Counted from the stretch's first letter, positions 44,850-53,985 are shown. The stretch: DNA of 64,000 nt from Chryseobacterium sp. LAM-KRS1 (GCF_013184525.1 NZ_JAAOIZ010000002.1:310001-374000), one strand, 5' to 3'. Program-made: numbers and translations. Notes: generated by a model from the letters alone, not told the origin.

Positions 44850-45854
44850 CTACAGAACAATATTATTCTTCGGACTTATTGGTAAAGGAAGGTCATGTTC
44901 ATCCAGCATATCTCTCATATCGATCTCAATTGTCCGGCTGATCTGTGTGATAGGAACATCATTAGGACTTCCTTCAAAAGGATTTACAGAAGCCTCTCCC
45001 ACACTATCCAGTGTATGAAAGCACCAGGTTACCAAAAGTGAAAACGGAATATTAAACCATATGGTAAACCCTTCTAATAAAGTTCCCTCTCCCAGTTTAT
45101 CAAATTCTTTCAACAATCCGAAAGGAACAAAAACAATAAACAGCAACAACAGGTAAGTAGTAATAGATGAAAAATTCCTGGGATATGGGAAGTTTTTTAT
45201 TCTTTCAGCTTTTCCCTGGTCATCGGTGAATTTTACCAGTTGCTGGTTGATTTGTGTCCATTGAAAATCATTAATCTCTCCTTTTGCATAAGCTTCCGAC
45301 AGTTCTTTGCTTTGGGCAGCCATCAATTGTGTAGCCCTGTTCTTTTTACTGAGAATATAGTGAAGTTCACTTTCAGAAAGATAAAGTTTCAGTTCTTCAT
45401 CCAGCTTGGAAAGCCTTTCCGGAATGTCATATTTTTTTGAGTATTCGTCAAACTGTACCGTATTCATATTCTCCCATGCCCTTGGCTCTCTTAGTTGAAA
45501 ACGTAATGCCGTTAACCATGCATAATGCCGTGAGAACATTTCTTTTACTTTAGCAGGATCTTTAGCAGAGAGCGAATCCCTGAGAATATATCCAAAACTC
45601 CGGCTGTTGTTAATAATAGAACCATAAATCTGCCTTGCTTCCCACAGCCTGCTGTAACTTGCATTATTTTTAAAACCTACAATGAAAGCTACCGCTGTTC
45701 CCATTATTGCAATGGGCTGCCAGGGAAATGAAACGAATGTTAAACCGAAATGATAAAGTACCGTAGGAATTGCTGCTAAAACGGCAAGGACATAGATACT
45801 TCTCCTTGTCCACATAGCAAATTCACGGGCTCCAAATCTTTTTCCTGAGTGCAT
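44850..45854 (-). CDS. Bestrophin family anion channel
   Basis: A 334-residue inner-membrane protein of the bestrophin (UPF0187) family, pentameric anion-permeable channels. The N-terminal FGAREFAMWTRRSIYV and the FKNNASYSRLWEARQIYGSIIN stretch near 60-80 are the family hallmark. Four hydrophobic helices are spread over the first 80 residues and about 220-280. It lies between the antiporter and a DUF2490 gene (11-base gap) on the same strand. Confidence 0.92.
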   Translation of the reverse strand: MHSGKRFGAREFAMWTRRSIYVLAVLAAIPTVLYHFGLTFVSFPWQPIAIMGTAVAFIVGFKNNASYSRLWEARQIYGSIINNSRSFGYILRDSLSAKDPAKVKEMFSRHYAWLTALRFQLREPRAWENMNTVQFDEYSKKYDIPERLSKLDEELKLYLSESELHYILSKKNRATQLMAAQSKELSEAYAKGEINDFQWTQINQQLVKFTDDQGKAERIKNFPYPRNFSSITTYLLLLFIVFVPFGLLKEFDKLGEGTLLEGFTIWFNIPFSLLVTWCFHTLDSVGEASVNPFEGSPNDVPITQISRTIEIDMRDMLDEHDLPLPISPKNNIVL

Positions 45855-45864
45855 AAATGTGTTT

Positions 45865-46539
45865 TTACTTTTTGTTAAATGGTATGTTGTTATAAAATCC
45901 GATCTGAATCTGTCCCCTGTTTCTATTCTCCTGGAGCTGATTCATATACCCTGCTTCGATCCTTAAATTCTTACTGATCACATATCCCAACGCTCCGTAC
46001 ACTCTGTTCCTGTCAAATACCGGGCTGTCAAAGTGAAGAAAAACTTCATTATAGAGAGAAGCATAAAAAGTTTTCGGAAGCATTTCTTTATTATTGATCG
46101 GAATATTTAGCCCCAGGAAATAACGAAACCTCATTCTGAAATCCTCTTCAAGAAAGCGTTCTTCCAAACGGTAACGATGCTGAAGATAAAATCTTCCAAA
46201 TTGTTGTTTGGTTATAAATTGCTGGAAAATCCTGTGTTCAATATTTTCTTTTTTCTCGCCGTTTACATAGGGCTGACTTAAAATAAATCCGTATCCTAAT
46301 AAAACATTATTGTTATTTTCCGACAGATCGTATCCGATCCCTGTACGGATTAAAAGCTGCTCAAGATCTCCAACCGCATCAAAGTTACGATACTGAATTT
46401 CATTGTGCCAGTTCCATTTTTTATTGATTTTATTATTCCCGAAATACATATACCAGGCCCCCAAATCATTTTTCTGAGCAAATGAAAGTGTTGTTGCTAA
46501 AATAAAAATGACGAGGGATACCGACCTTATAATCTCCAT
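45865..46539 (-). CDS. DUF2490 domain protein, probable outer-membrane beta-barrel
   Basis: A 224-residue exported protein with signal peptide ending FAQ. The mature part is a run of amphipathic beta strands with aromatic girdles (KWNWHNEIQYRNF, GRFYLQHRYRLEERFL, VYGALGYVISKNLRIEAGYMNQ) and a final strand ending GFYNNIPF, the pattern of DUF2490. These proteins are predicted small barrels of unknown function. It is 11 bases upstream of the bestrophin. Confidence 0.85.
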   Translation of the reverse strand: MEIIRSVSLVIFILATTLSFAQKNDLGAWYMYFGNNKINKKWNWHNEIQYRNFDAVGDLEQLLIRTGIGYDLSENNNNVLLGYGFILSQPYVNGEKKENIEHRIFQQFITKQQFGRFYLQHRYRLEERFLEEDFRMRFRYFLGLNIPINNKEMLPKTFYASLYNEVFLHFDSPVFDRNRVYGALGYVISKNLRIEAGYMNQLQENRNRGQIQIGFYNNIPFNKK

Positions 46540-46568
46540 ACTAATCTTCTATGTTTATATTTTATTAA

Positions 46569-46991
46569 TTAATTAGCCTGACCTATTTCCAACTTGTCAA
46601 ACTTTCCGTCACTGTTGATATTAAATTTAAAAAAAGTTCTGAAATCACCCCAGCTTTCTGTGTGAAACCGTCCATAGATGGTTTTACCTTCATTTTCAAT
46701 AGTATCAATCGAAGTAAATTTCTCGTGTCCACAAGCATCTTTTACGAATTTCTTAAAATCCCTTGGATTACCATCGTCATATAATTTAGCATCTGCAGTA
46801 AAAAAAGAAGTAAAAGTTTCCGCATCACCTTTTTGCCATGCATCAAAAGCCTTTTTTACCGTTTCATTCAATTTTGTTGTATCCATATCATTTTTTGTCT
46901 GTTGTTGAGTAGGGGTTGTTTTAACATCATTTTTCTGGGCACATGCGCAATACATGGAAAATACCGTCAGTAAATAAATAATTTTTTTCAT
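46569..46991 (-). CDS. SnoaL/NTF2-like lipoprotein
   Basis: A 140-residue exported protein. The signal segment MKKIIYLLTVFSMYCAC ends in a plausible lipobox, so it is probably a lipoprotein, followed by a Thr/Gln/Lys linker. The domain KAFDAWQKGDAETFTSFFTADAKLYDDG is typical of the SnoaL/DUF4440 NTF2-like fold, a cone-shaped pocket used by many enzymes and binding proteins. No reaction can be assigned. It overlaps the upstream DoxX-like gene by four bases (ATGA), so the two are coupled. Confidence 0.8.
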   Translation of the reverse strand: MKKIIYLLTVFSMYCACAQKNDVKTTPTQQQTKNDMDTTKLNETVKKAFDAWQKGDAETFTSFFTADAKLYDDGNPRDFKKFVKDACGHEKFTSIDTIENEGKTIYGRFHTESWGDFRTFFKFNINSDGKFDKLEIGQAN

Positions 46992-47338
46992 GAGAATTTA
47001 AAGGGATAATTTAAGAAAATAATAAGAAGATTCAAACCCATGAACGGAAGCTCTATCAAAGCACCTTTTATATCCCCGTGAAAAAGCTCTAGTCCCATAA
47101 TAAGCAAGATCGTTCCCGTCATTAAAAAATTCCCCCAGAAAAAAGTCTGTGGAATTACGATCAACACTGCACTGATTATGGTAATTATCCCCAAAACCAT
47201 GACAGCGGTATTGTTCATTCCTATCCTGCCAAGCATCTGTAGCATTTCAGGTTTCCCGGAAACCATTGCTATCCCTTGTTTAAAGCCCATATACACTGCA
47301 AAAACAATCAATGCAATGGTGAGTATTTTTAAAATCAT
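46988..47338 (-). CDS. DoxX-like small membrane protein
   Basis: A 116-residue inner-membrane protein with four hydrophobic helices, resembling the DoxX-like group. The GKPEMLQMLGRIGMNN loop after the first helix is a common feature of that group. Function is not established; some relatives are linked to thiosulfate or redox processes. It is the first gene of the stretch that runs through NTF2, DUF2490 and bestrophin to the antiporter, and overlaps the NTF2 gene by four bases. Confidence 0.75.
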   Translation of the reverse strand: MILKILTIALIVFAVYMGFKQGIAMVSGKPEMLQMLGRIGMNNTAVMVLGIITIISAVLIVIPQTFFWGNFLMTGTILLIMGLELFHGDIKGALIELPFMGLNLLIIFLNYPFKFS

Positions 47339-47544
47339 ATGTTGTGTTTTTAATTGTTAAAGTTTGTTGAGAAGGAAACTGATTTATCCTGATGGCACTT
47401 ATTTTACCGCCAATATATCATAATTGTTAAATTCATCATCTTTTGTTTAATGGGTTTAAAGTTATGAATTCCTTATTTAATCTTCCGAAAAAGTGCTCTT
47501 TGTAAAATTAAAAAAACAGGAATGCAAATGTATAATAAAATGAA

Positions 47545-47568
47545 AACCGACAGGAATTCCTGCCGGTT
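47545..47568. terminator. Perfect-palindrome terminator
   Basis: AACCGACAGGAATTCCTGCCGGTT (one mismatch) forms a 12-bp stem, with TTTTC on the minus strand left side and CTTTTT on the right. It follows the VOC gene at 47604-48053. Confidence 0.72.
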
Positions 47569-47603
47569 CTTTTTAACTATATTTCGTATACAAAAAACGA
47601 ATG

Positions 47604-48053
47604 TTACGGATGTACCTGAGCTTTAGCCGGATCATCATAATTTACCATCCAGTTGATTCCGAATTTATCTGTAAACATACCAAAATAAGCACCCCAGAAA
47701 GTATCTGCAAGTGCCATTGTCACCTGTCCTCCTTCTGAAAGTCCGTTGAATAATTTTGTAGCTTCTTCTTTTGACTCTGCATTAATGGAAACAGAAATAT
47801 TATTTCCTGCCACAAAATGAGATGCCCACTCTCCGCCGGTGTCACTTCCCATTAAGACTGTTTCTTTAGAAATGGGTAAAGAAACATGCATGATCTTATC
47901 TTTATCTTCTTCCGGAGTTTCTTTTCCTTCCATTGGTGGCATTTCTCCAAAAGTTCCGATATAAGGATATTCGCCGCCAAAAACAGATTTATAGAAATCA
48001 AATGCTTCCCTGCAGTTCCCATTGAATGTAAGATAAACGTTTACTGTTGCCAT
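47604..48053 (-). CDS. VOC family protein (PhnB-like)
   Basis: A 149-residue cytosolic protein of the PhnB-like branch of the VOC superfamily. The hallmark start YLTFNGNCREAFDFYKSVFGGE and end WGAYFGMFTDKFGINWMVNYD are both present. The family has a glyoxalase-like fold without a known reaction. It lies first of a trio with an SRPBCC gene and another VOC gene, all transcribed leftward. Confidence 0.87.
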   Translation of the reverse strand: MATVNVYLTFNGNCREAFDFYKSVFGGEYPYIGTFGEMPPMEGKETPEEDKDKIMHVSLPISKETVLMGSDTGGEWASHFVAGNNISVSINAESKEEATKLFNGLSEGGQVTMALADTFWGAYFGMFTDKFGINWMVNYDDPAKAQVHP

Positions 48054-48087
48054 AAAGTATTTTTTAAAATTGAGTTTGTCTGATGTT

Positions 48088-48630
48088 TTAAGGCTTTTCG
48101 GAAATTCTTTTCAACATGGAAAGCCCTTGCTCATAGTCTTTTCCAATGGCACCATCCATATTCATAAACAGCTTCATTATGGTAAAAGGGTATGGAATTT
48201 GGGAGGTGAACCCCCAGGTCACCTTGCTTGCGTTTCCTTCATGAGCCACTATAACATAAGTATCTGCTTCACTTTCGTAAGGAGTCATGAATTTAATTGA
48301 AGTATCTATTCTTTTTAGGGAAGGATCTACTTTTTTTATTTCCTGGCACCCTTTTCCTGCTTTATCATTTTTACTGCTCCAGCACATTTTTTCGCCCGGT
48401 TGTCCTTCGGTTCCGGTCCATTCCTTTTTCATTCCCGCATCCAGCCTGTTCCATGGACTCCAGAGATCCATTGCTTTTAAAGTGTTGGTGTTCTGCCATA
48501 CTTTTTCTACAGGAGCATTAATTATTATGGTTTTTTCATATTTGAAATCCCCGGAAATCAAGGCGGCTATTACCAACCAAACTATCAGTATTGCGGCCAA
48601 TACGATCATGGTCCATTTTAAAATCTTCAT
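48088..48630 (-). CDS. Membrane-anchored SRPBCC family protein
   Basis: A 180-residue protein with one N-terminal transmembrane helix (residues 6-25) followed by a SRPBCC (polyketide cyclase-like) domain starting IINAPVEKVWQNTNTLKAM. The terminal helix FMNMDGAIGKDYEQGLSML is typical. No ligand or partner is known. Eight bases separate it from the next VOC gene, so they are one operon. Confidence 0.85.
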   Translation of the reverse strand: MKILKWTMIVLAAILIVWLVIAALISGDFKYEKTIIINAPVEKVWQNTNTLKAMDLWSPWNRLDAGMKKEWTGTEGQPGEKMCWSSKNDKAGKGCQEIKKVDPSLKRIDTSIKFMTPYESEADTYVIVAHEGNASKVTWGFTSQIPYPFTIMKLFMNMDGAIGKDYEQGLSMLKRISEKP

Positions 48631-48638
48631 AGGTATTT

Positions 48639-49010
48639 CTATCTGTGCTGGTCTATTAAAATCATATTCCCATCGGGATCTTTTAGGAAGATATGCTCCG
48701 GTCCTGAGGTGGTTTCATCAGCCTCTTTTTCCAGATGAATATTATTTTCTTTTAAATGTTTCTGAATCTCACGCACGTCATCGAAAGATTCCAGATTCTC
48801 TGCATTTTCATCCCACCCCGGATTGAAGGTAAGCATATTCCCGTCAAACATAGCCTGAAATAATCCGATCAATGTACTTCCGTTTTTCATGATCAGATAG
48901 TTTTGGTCCATGTTTCCTCCCATAGCACTAAATCCCAGCTTTTCATAAAAGTATTTAGACTTTTGAAGATCTTTTACACTTAAACTGAGCGAGAATACTC
49001 CTAGCTTCAT
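48639..49010 (-). CDS. VOC family protein
   Basis: A 123-residue cytosolic protein with the VOC fold. The first half begins VFSLSLSVKDLQKSKYFYEKLGF and the second ends GPEHIFLKDPDGNMILIDQ, the usual pattern of glyoxalase-like proteins. A metal role is possible but unconfirmed. It is the first gene of the pair with the membrane-anchored SRPBCC gene. Confidence 0.83.
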   Translation of the reverse strand: MKLGVFSLSLSVKDLQKSKYFYEKLGFSAMGGNMDQNYLIMKNGSTLIGLFQAMFDGNMLTFNPGWDENAENLESFDDVREIQKHLKENNIHLEKEADETTSGPEHIFLKDPDGNMILIDQHR

Positions 49011-49049
49011 ATTTCTTATTTATTTTATTAACAAGTTTTATCTTCAGTT

Positions 49050-49520
49050 TTACTGATTGGTTATATGGGTTTTGAAGTCCATTGTTCCATCATAGCTTTT
49101 CCAGTCACCAATGAATTCGATATAAGGGGACTCAATTTTCTCAGTCACTTTATTCCACTTAAAAGTATAAACAAATTTACCTTTGAAAATACCGGAATGT
49201 TTGCCTTTATTCTCCTCTGCCAGTTCGTATTCACCATACACAGTTCCTTTTCTTTTCGTGTCCTTATACTTTGTAATCGTCAGATTTCCTTCAAATTTAG
49301 AATAGGTTTTATCCACTAAAGAATATCCGGAAACAAAATATTCCTGATCATTTTTTCTGTTTTGTTCTGAAATATTAATCTTGAGCTTTATAGCCTGTTT
49401 ATCATTTCCGATGGTTCCGGAGTATGCTTTACTGTTATTGAGCCATACATTTGAAATATTAGGCATCTGAGCAAAACCAAAACCGGAAATAAGAATGAGG
49501 AGTAGTACAAGTTTTTTCAT
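49050..49520 (-). CDS. Secreted hypothetical protein, beta-rich
   Basis: A 156-residue exported protein with signal peptide ending FAQ (residue 18). The mature part alternates hydrophobic and polar residues, with NVWLNNSKAYSGTIGND, FVSGYSLVDKTYSKFEG and KRKGTVYGEYELAEENKGKHSG, which suggests a compact beta fold such as a lipocalin-like barrel. I recognise no family. It stands 130 bases from the DUF1569 gene. Confidence 0.72.
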   Translation of the reverse strand: MKKLVLLLILISGFGFAQMPNISNVWLNNSKAYSGTIGNDKQAIKLKINISEQNRKNDQEYFVSGYSLVDKTYSKFEGNLTITKYKDTKRKGTVYGEYELAEENKGKHSGIFKGKFVYTFKWNKVTEKIESPYIEFIGDWKSYDGTMDFKTHITNQ

Positions 49521-49650
49521 ATTGTTTTTTGTTTTTGATTGAGTATTACGTAAGCAATATCAATAAAAGGAAATTCTGTGACAGCGTAAGGAAGGCCAAT
49601 ATTTCCTTGAGTAATTTTAACCCGTCATACAGGTTCTAACTCATCCGAAG

Positions 49651-50106
49651 TTATACTCCGAACTGAGCCAGGTGGTGATTTAAATGTTTCGCAAACATAT
49701 TGCTCCACTCATGGGATTTTAGTTTACCAAATGAGAATGATTCTTTTCCATCGAAGGCTTCAGCTCCCAGTTGTTGCGTTTTTTGGATAAATCCTATCAG
49801 CCTCTTTTTTTCTTCTTCAAAATCCCTTCTTCCCACAATCATAAACTGGGGTGCAGTAGGAGAATCTCTGGGATAGGCTTTTTCACTAACGACTTTAGGT
49901 TTCACAAAATTTTTCAGGATAAATTTTGCTATAGCTCCGGGCTTTTTATGCTTCTCCGGTTCATACACCATCTCATAGGAAACGCAACAGTGAGCCAGCA
50001 TCTGATCCACCATCATTTTTCCCCAAATACCGTGAGTATCTTCAATAAGATTATTGATCCTATTGATGTAATTCTGAGCAACTTTTGCATCAAATACGTT
50101 TTCCAT
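49651..50106 (-). CDS. DUF1569 (DinB-like) protein
   Basis: A 151-residue cytosolic protein resembling DUF1569, a group of DinB/YfiT-like four-helix bundles. The HCCVSYEMVYEPEKHKKPG and the terminal KHLNHHLAQFG with His residues at the places of the metal ligands in the superfamily are visible. The reaction is unknown; relatives are thiol S-transferases. A -7 box (50129-50136) lies 23 bases upstream. It follows the ABC permease operon but has its own promoter. Confidence 0.8.
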   Translation of the reverse strand: MENVFDAKVAQNYINRINNLIEDTHGIWGKMMVDQMLAHCCVSYEMVYEPEKHKKPGAIAKFILKNFVKPKVVSEKAYPRDSPTAPQFMIVGRRDFEEEKKRLIGFIQKTQQLGAEAFDGKESFSFGKLKSHEWSNMFAKHLNHHLAQFGV

Positions 50107-50128
50107 TGTTTGTTAATTGTTCGGAAAA

Positions 50129-50136
50129 CAAATATA
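50129..50136 (-). promoter_or_regulatory. Putative -7 promoter box (TATATTTG) of the DUF1569 gene
   Basis: Minus strand TATATTTG, a full match to TAnnTTTG, 23 bases upstream of the start. Confidence 0.5.
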
Positions 50137-50178
50137 TCAGTTTTTTCTGATGATTTTATATCCTTTTTTAAAAACCGT

Positions 50179-50211
50179 AAAAACCCGGGCGATGATATAT
50201 GGATACCGGGT
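50179..50211 (-). terminator. Terminator of the efflux operon
   Basis: On the minus strand ACCCGG pairs with CCGGGT around a 17-base loop and is followed by TTTTA, about 105 bases after the ABC permease stop. Confidence 0.5.
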
Positions 50212-50315
50212 CTGAGGTATAAGTTACGGGGTTACAAAGTACGTGGTATGGATTAAGTTTGGGATGCAATTGATGCGATGAACTTATCTGGTCAATTTAT
50301 ATTTTGCTTAAAAAT

Positions 50316-51521
50316 TTATCCGATTTCTTCGAAGGAATCTTCTTCTTTTGGATTCTCAGGTTTTACGTACCTGAATACCAGCCATAATTTGATCTTCAGG
50401 GCAATCCACCCTAAAAAAGCATAGACAAGTAAAAGAATTACCAAGTGCCTTAAATAGGGAAATGTAAGTTCTACCGATCCTTTTTGAATCAATAATATTT
50501 TGAAAGCCTGTAAGAATGGGGTTAAAGGAATAATATTCGCAATAAACTGTACAAAAGCAGGCATTGCATTCAATGGCCAGGTGAATCCGCTGATAATAAA
50601 CGCAGGTGAAGCAATAACCATCAGAATTTGAGTTGCCTTCAAGGCATCCGGAATCAGGATACTGATAAAAACACCTAAGAAAGATGCTGAACTCACAAAA
50701 ACAGAGGTCAGAACTATAAAATTAAAAATCCCCTGAGGCATAGGTACTTTAAAAATCATGTGCATGAAATAATACATTCCCACGATCAGTATAGAAAACA
50801 TCCAGATCGGTATCACTTTGATCAGCATTGTAGGAAATGCCCATTTCCTCATTCCATAATATTCTTTCACGAAGGTTCCTCCCTGAAATTCTGCAGCAAA
50901 ACTTACGGCCATAGCCAGCAATATCACCTGTTGTAAAACTACAGCCAACATGGCCGGCCACATGAAAATAAGGTAATTGCTGGTTGTATTGAAAAGGGTG
51001 ATATAATTGGTTTTAAAGGGTTCAAACTGGGTAGCTGCCCTTGTTGCCGGCATTCCGGCTTTCTGAAGGGCCTTTATCGATGCTCCCGCAGAGAAAGTTC
51101 CAATCGTCAGCTGAAGTGCTTTTGTGGCAAAATTTGCTGTAAGAACGTTTCCCGTATTAATGTAAACATTGACTTCCGGATATTTTTTTTGCAGCATTCC
51201 AGCTTCAAATTTGGAAGGAATGATTACTACGGCTGCCGCGTCATTTTTAATGACCTCATCTTTTATGCTTAATGGTTCCTGAACATACTTCAAAACCCGA
51301 ATCCCTTTATTGTCCTGCAACATTTCCACCAGCTGATTCGACAACGGAGTATTGTCTCTGTCGATAACAATAACCGGTGTATGCTCTACTTTTCCGCTTT
51401 TGTATACAAACCCCAGCAATGTGGCATAGAATAGCGGTGCCACAAAGAATACGGTTCTTAAGGTGGAGTTTTTAATGAACATCTTAAACTCGCGCTTTAA
51501 AAGACGGAAAAATTCTTTCAT
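50316..51521 (-). CDS. ABC-2 type efflux permease
   Basis: A 401-residue inner-membrane protein of the ABC-2 permease family (YhhJ/YbhR-like). The first helix (residues 20-40) is followed by a long periplasmic part of about 140 residues, then five helices clustered at 180-380, a typical layout. The signature VVIDRDNTPLSNQLVEML lies in the periplasmic part. Function is drug or small-molecule export across the inner membrane. It is the third gene of the TolC/HlyD operon. No ATP-binding gene is in the operon, which is unusual. Confidence 0.88.
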   Translation of the reverse strand: MKEFFRLLKREFKMFIKNSTLRTVFFVAPLFYATLLGFVYKSGKVEHTPVIVIDRDNTPLSNQLVEMLQDNKGIRVLKYVQEPLSIKDEVIKNDAAAVVIIPSKFEAGMLQKKYPEVNVYINTGNVLTANFATKALQLTIGTFSAGASIKALQKAGMPATRAATQFEPFKTNYITLFNTTSNYLIFMWPAMLAVVLQQVILLAMAVSFAAEFQGGTFVKEYYGMRKWAFPTMLIKVIPIWMFSILIVGMYYFMHMIFKVPMPQGIFNFIVLTSVFVSSASFLGVFISILIPDALKATQILMVIASPAFIISGFTWPLNAMPAFVQFIANIIPLTPFLQAFKILLIQKGSVELTFPYLRHLVILLLVYAFLGWIALKIKLWLVFRYVKPENPKEEDSFEEIG

Positions 51522-51584
51522 TGTTTATATCTGTTTAAACAGCCTTATGGAATTTCAAAAATGCCATCGGACTGTATTTCATTA

Positions 51585-52544
51585 TTATTTCAGGATCACA
51601 TTGGCGTTGACGAGGATATTTTTAGCTTTATTCATATCCTTAGGTTTTACTTTGATCTCATAAATTGCATCCTGCAGCTGATAATCGGGATAGGCAGTAG
51701 TAATATCCGCATATCTTGTCAGCTGCTTAATATACAGAATAGTCCCCTCAATGTTTTCTTTATTATAAACGACCTGCATCGCAACGGTTTGCCCTTTTTT
51801 ATATTTTGCTATTTCGCTCTCAGGAACGGTAAACCTGAAATACGTACTTTCGGGAATGTAACCGTTAAACAGAGCAAAACCTGCGGTCGCAAGCTCTCCG
51901 GCATTAAGGCTGATGGTTTCTATTTCCATGTCGTTTGTCGCAATAATGTAACGTTCAGAATAAGCAACATTCGCCTCCTGTAAAGCTCCTTTGGCTTGCG
52001 AAGCCTGTCCGGCAGCCATCTCCACTTTTTCGAAACGGGTTCCTCTTTTTACATCATCCAGTTCCGCGACTACAGCGTCATATTGCGCTTTGGCACCCTG
52101 TAATTTAGCATATACTTCATCATAAGCCTGCGGAGACATCAAACTATCCCTAAACATATTAGAGGCCCTTTTGAAAGATTTCTGTGCGAAATCATACTGC
52201 TCTTTTAATCCTTTATATTTAGCCTGAAGCTGTCTCAGCTGATCTGCGGTAGCTCCGTTCTTAGCCATTTGTTCCTGTGCCGTTGCTGCACTTACGGCTC
52301 CCTGAGCCTGTGCAATTTTTGCTGAAACTTCAGGAACATCAAGCAATGCCAAGGTATCACCTTTTTTTACGGTCTGACCTTCTGTAACATAAATTTTGAG
52401 GATCCTCCCGGTTACTTTAGGAGCAAATGAAACAACATCCTTTTTGGTTTTTCCTTCCGAATCATTGAGGTTTTCTTTTTTCTGTGCACAACTTCCCAAT
52501 AAAATCAGAAAGCCAAATAGTATAGAGATATTTTTTTGCATCAT
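51585..52544 (-). CDS. HlyD/EmrA-type membrane fusion lipoprotein
   Basis: A 319-residue periplasmic adaptor protein with lipobox LGSC near residue 17, so anchored in the inner membrane by lipid. The biotinyl-lipoyl-like first segment is GRILKIYVTEGQTVKKGDTLALLD near 47-70. A long coiled-coil hairpin (90-200) and the second half-lipoyl (DMEIETISLNAGELATAG) follow. It bridges the ABC permease and the TolC channel. Two adjacent ATGs are possible starts. It is 16 bases downstream of TolC. Confidence 0.88.
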   Translation of the reverse strand: MMQKNISILFGFLILLGSCAQKKENLNDSEGKTKKDVVSFAPKVTGRILKIYVTEGQTVKKGDTLALLDVPEVSAKIAQAQGAVSAATAQEQMAKNGATADQLRQLQAKYKGLKEQYDFAQKSFKRASNMFRDSLMSPQAYDEVYAKLQGAKAQYDAVVAELDDVKRGTRFEKVEMAAGQASQAKGALQEANVAYSERYIIATNDMEIETISLNAGELATAGFALFNGYIPESTYFRFTVPESEIAKYKKGQTVAMQVVYNKENIEGTILYIKQLTRYADITTAYPDYQLQDAIYEIKVKPKDMNKAKNILVNANVILK

Positions 52545-52560
52545 TTTAATTTTAGTGGGG

Positions 52561-53970
52561 TTAATACAATTTCGTGATATCCAGCTCCTGCGTGGACCTC
52601 ATCAGTTCAATTCCCGCTCTGCGCTGGTTGAAAACCGCATTCTGATATTCAAGTTCCGCAACTTCAAGATCACTTTCCGCTTCTATAAGTTGTGAAGATT
52701 TGCTCATCCCATACCTGAATTCTTTTTCAGCCTGTACAAGGGCATTTTTTGCCAATTCTTTTTCTTTACTTTTCAGGGTTATTTGCGCCGTGGCAATATC
52801 ATAATTGGTTTGATTATTCGCGAGGTTTAAGGTCAGTTTTTTCAAGGCATCTTCTTTTTTGTTTTGTAAAACTTCTTTACCTATCCGCGCCGTTTCTTCA
52901 GCATGTTTGCCTTCTCTTCCATCAAATATTTCCCATTTAAAACCTATACCGGCTGTAAACAAGGGCAGAATGTTAATATTCGTGGGCCTCCAGTCCAATC
53001 GCGCACCTTCATATCCAAGGGCCGGGATTGCGGGGATTACATTTTCAGATGTTTTGACTCTGCTTCCATATAGCCCGATATAGTATGCAGAAGCCATAAG
53101 CTGAACTTTTGGAATCATCCATGTTCTTTCTGCTTTAATTTTGTAATCCGCGGCTACAATTCCGTGATCCAATGCTCTGATTTCGGCTCTCTGCTCGATT
53201 CCTTTTTCCCGGGAAAGCATTTCTAGAGGAGTTAAAACGGGTTCTATCAGGCGGAGACGTTCTTTATTGATACCGGTTAAAATGTAAAGCTGGGTAAGAA
53301 GCAGCTCTTTTTTTCCTTCATACTCTACAATCTTAGCATCCAGGGTTGCTTGGGCAAGCTCTATCTTTTTACGATCGTAAGGTGTGATCAATCCGTATCC
53401 TAGAGCTTTATCGGCTGTTTTCCTGTTGATGTCCAGCCTCTTTTTACTTTCATCCAACACATTTTTAGACTGATGAATCAGGGCGAGCTGGTCGTATGCT
53501 TTAGAAACAGCAGCTACCACGTCATCCCTGGTCTTTTCAAGAAGAATGTCCTCTGATGCTTTTTTCTCTTCAATCGCCTTTTTAAGATATTTCACTTTAC
53601 CTCCCGAATACACCAACATTTTGGCATCTGCCTTTGCAATACCCGAGAAACCGGAAATATTAAGGTTGTTATTATACCTTCCTTCAGGAATTGTTAAAAA
53701 GGGTTGTAGATTAATTTCAGGAGAAGTTAATCTTGCCGTTGCATTCAGATAGCCGGCTTGCCCGCTTAATTCCAACGTCGGAAGGAAGATATCTTTCAGT
53801 TTATGACCGTCAAGATCGGTAAGTTTATTTTGGGTGATCTGCATTTTAAGATCCGAATCCCGAACCATTGCACTATCTAAAAGTTCCTTAAAGTCCGGCG
53901 CCGATTGTGCCCAACCAAAAGCTGGAATTACAAAAAAACCAAGGGCAAAAATCAATAAATTGTTTTTCAT
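52561..53970 (-). CDS. TolC family outer-membrane efflux channel
   Basis: A 469-residue exported protein (signal peptide ending WAQ) of the TolC family, which forms the trimeric outer-membrane duct of efflux pumps. Two repeats each carry the long helical hairpins, with a first half to about residue 240 (AAVSKAYDQLALIHQSKNVLD) and a second half ending GIELMRSTQELDITKLY. It is first of the operon TolC-HlyD-ABC permease. A -7 box at 53986 is only 16 bases upstream. Confidence 0.88.
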   Translation of the reverse strand: MKNNLLIFALGFFVIPAFGWAQSAPDFKELLDSAMVRDSDLKMQITQNKLTDLDGHKLKDIFLPTLELSGQAGYLNATARLTSPEINLQPFLTIPEGRYNNNLNISGFSGIAKADAKMLVYSGGKVKYLKKAIEEKKASEDILLEKTRDDVVAAVSKAYDQLALIHQSKNVLDESKKRLDINRKTADKALGYGLITPYDRKKIELAQATLDAKIVEYEGKKELLLTQLYILTGINKERLRLIEPVLTPLEMLSREKGIEQRAEIRALDHGIVAADYKIKAERTWMIPKVQLMASAYYIGLYGSRVKTSENVIPAIPALGYEGARLDWRPTNINILPLFTAGIGFKWEIFDGREGKHAEETARIGKEVLQNKKEDALKKLTLNLANNQTNYDIATAQITLKSKEKELAKNALVQAEKEFRYGMSKSSQLIEAESDLEVAELEYQNAVFNQRRAGIELMRSTQELDITKLY

Positions 53971-53985
53971 GGTTCATGTTTACAA

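Noticed and set aside
48287..48826. A 179-codon plus-strand frame across the SRPBCC and VOC genes
   Set aside because: It covers parts of two well-supported minus-strand genes in antisense and shows no family pattern.
49771..50256. A 161-codon plus-strand frame opposite the DUF1569 gene
   Set aside because: It is antisense to a recognisable protein and then runs into the terminator of the efflux operon.
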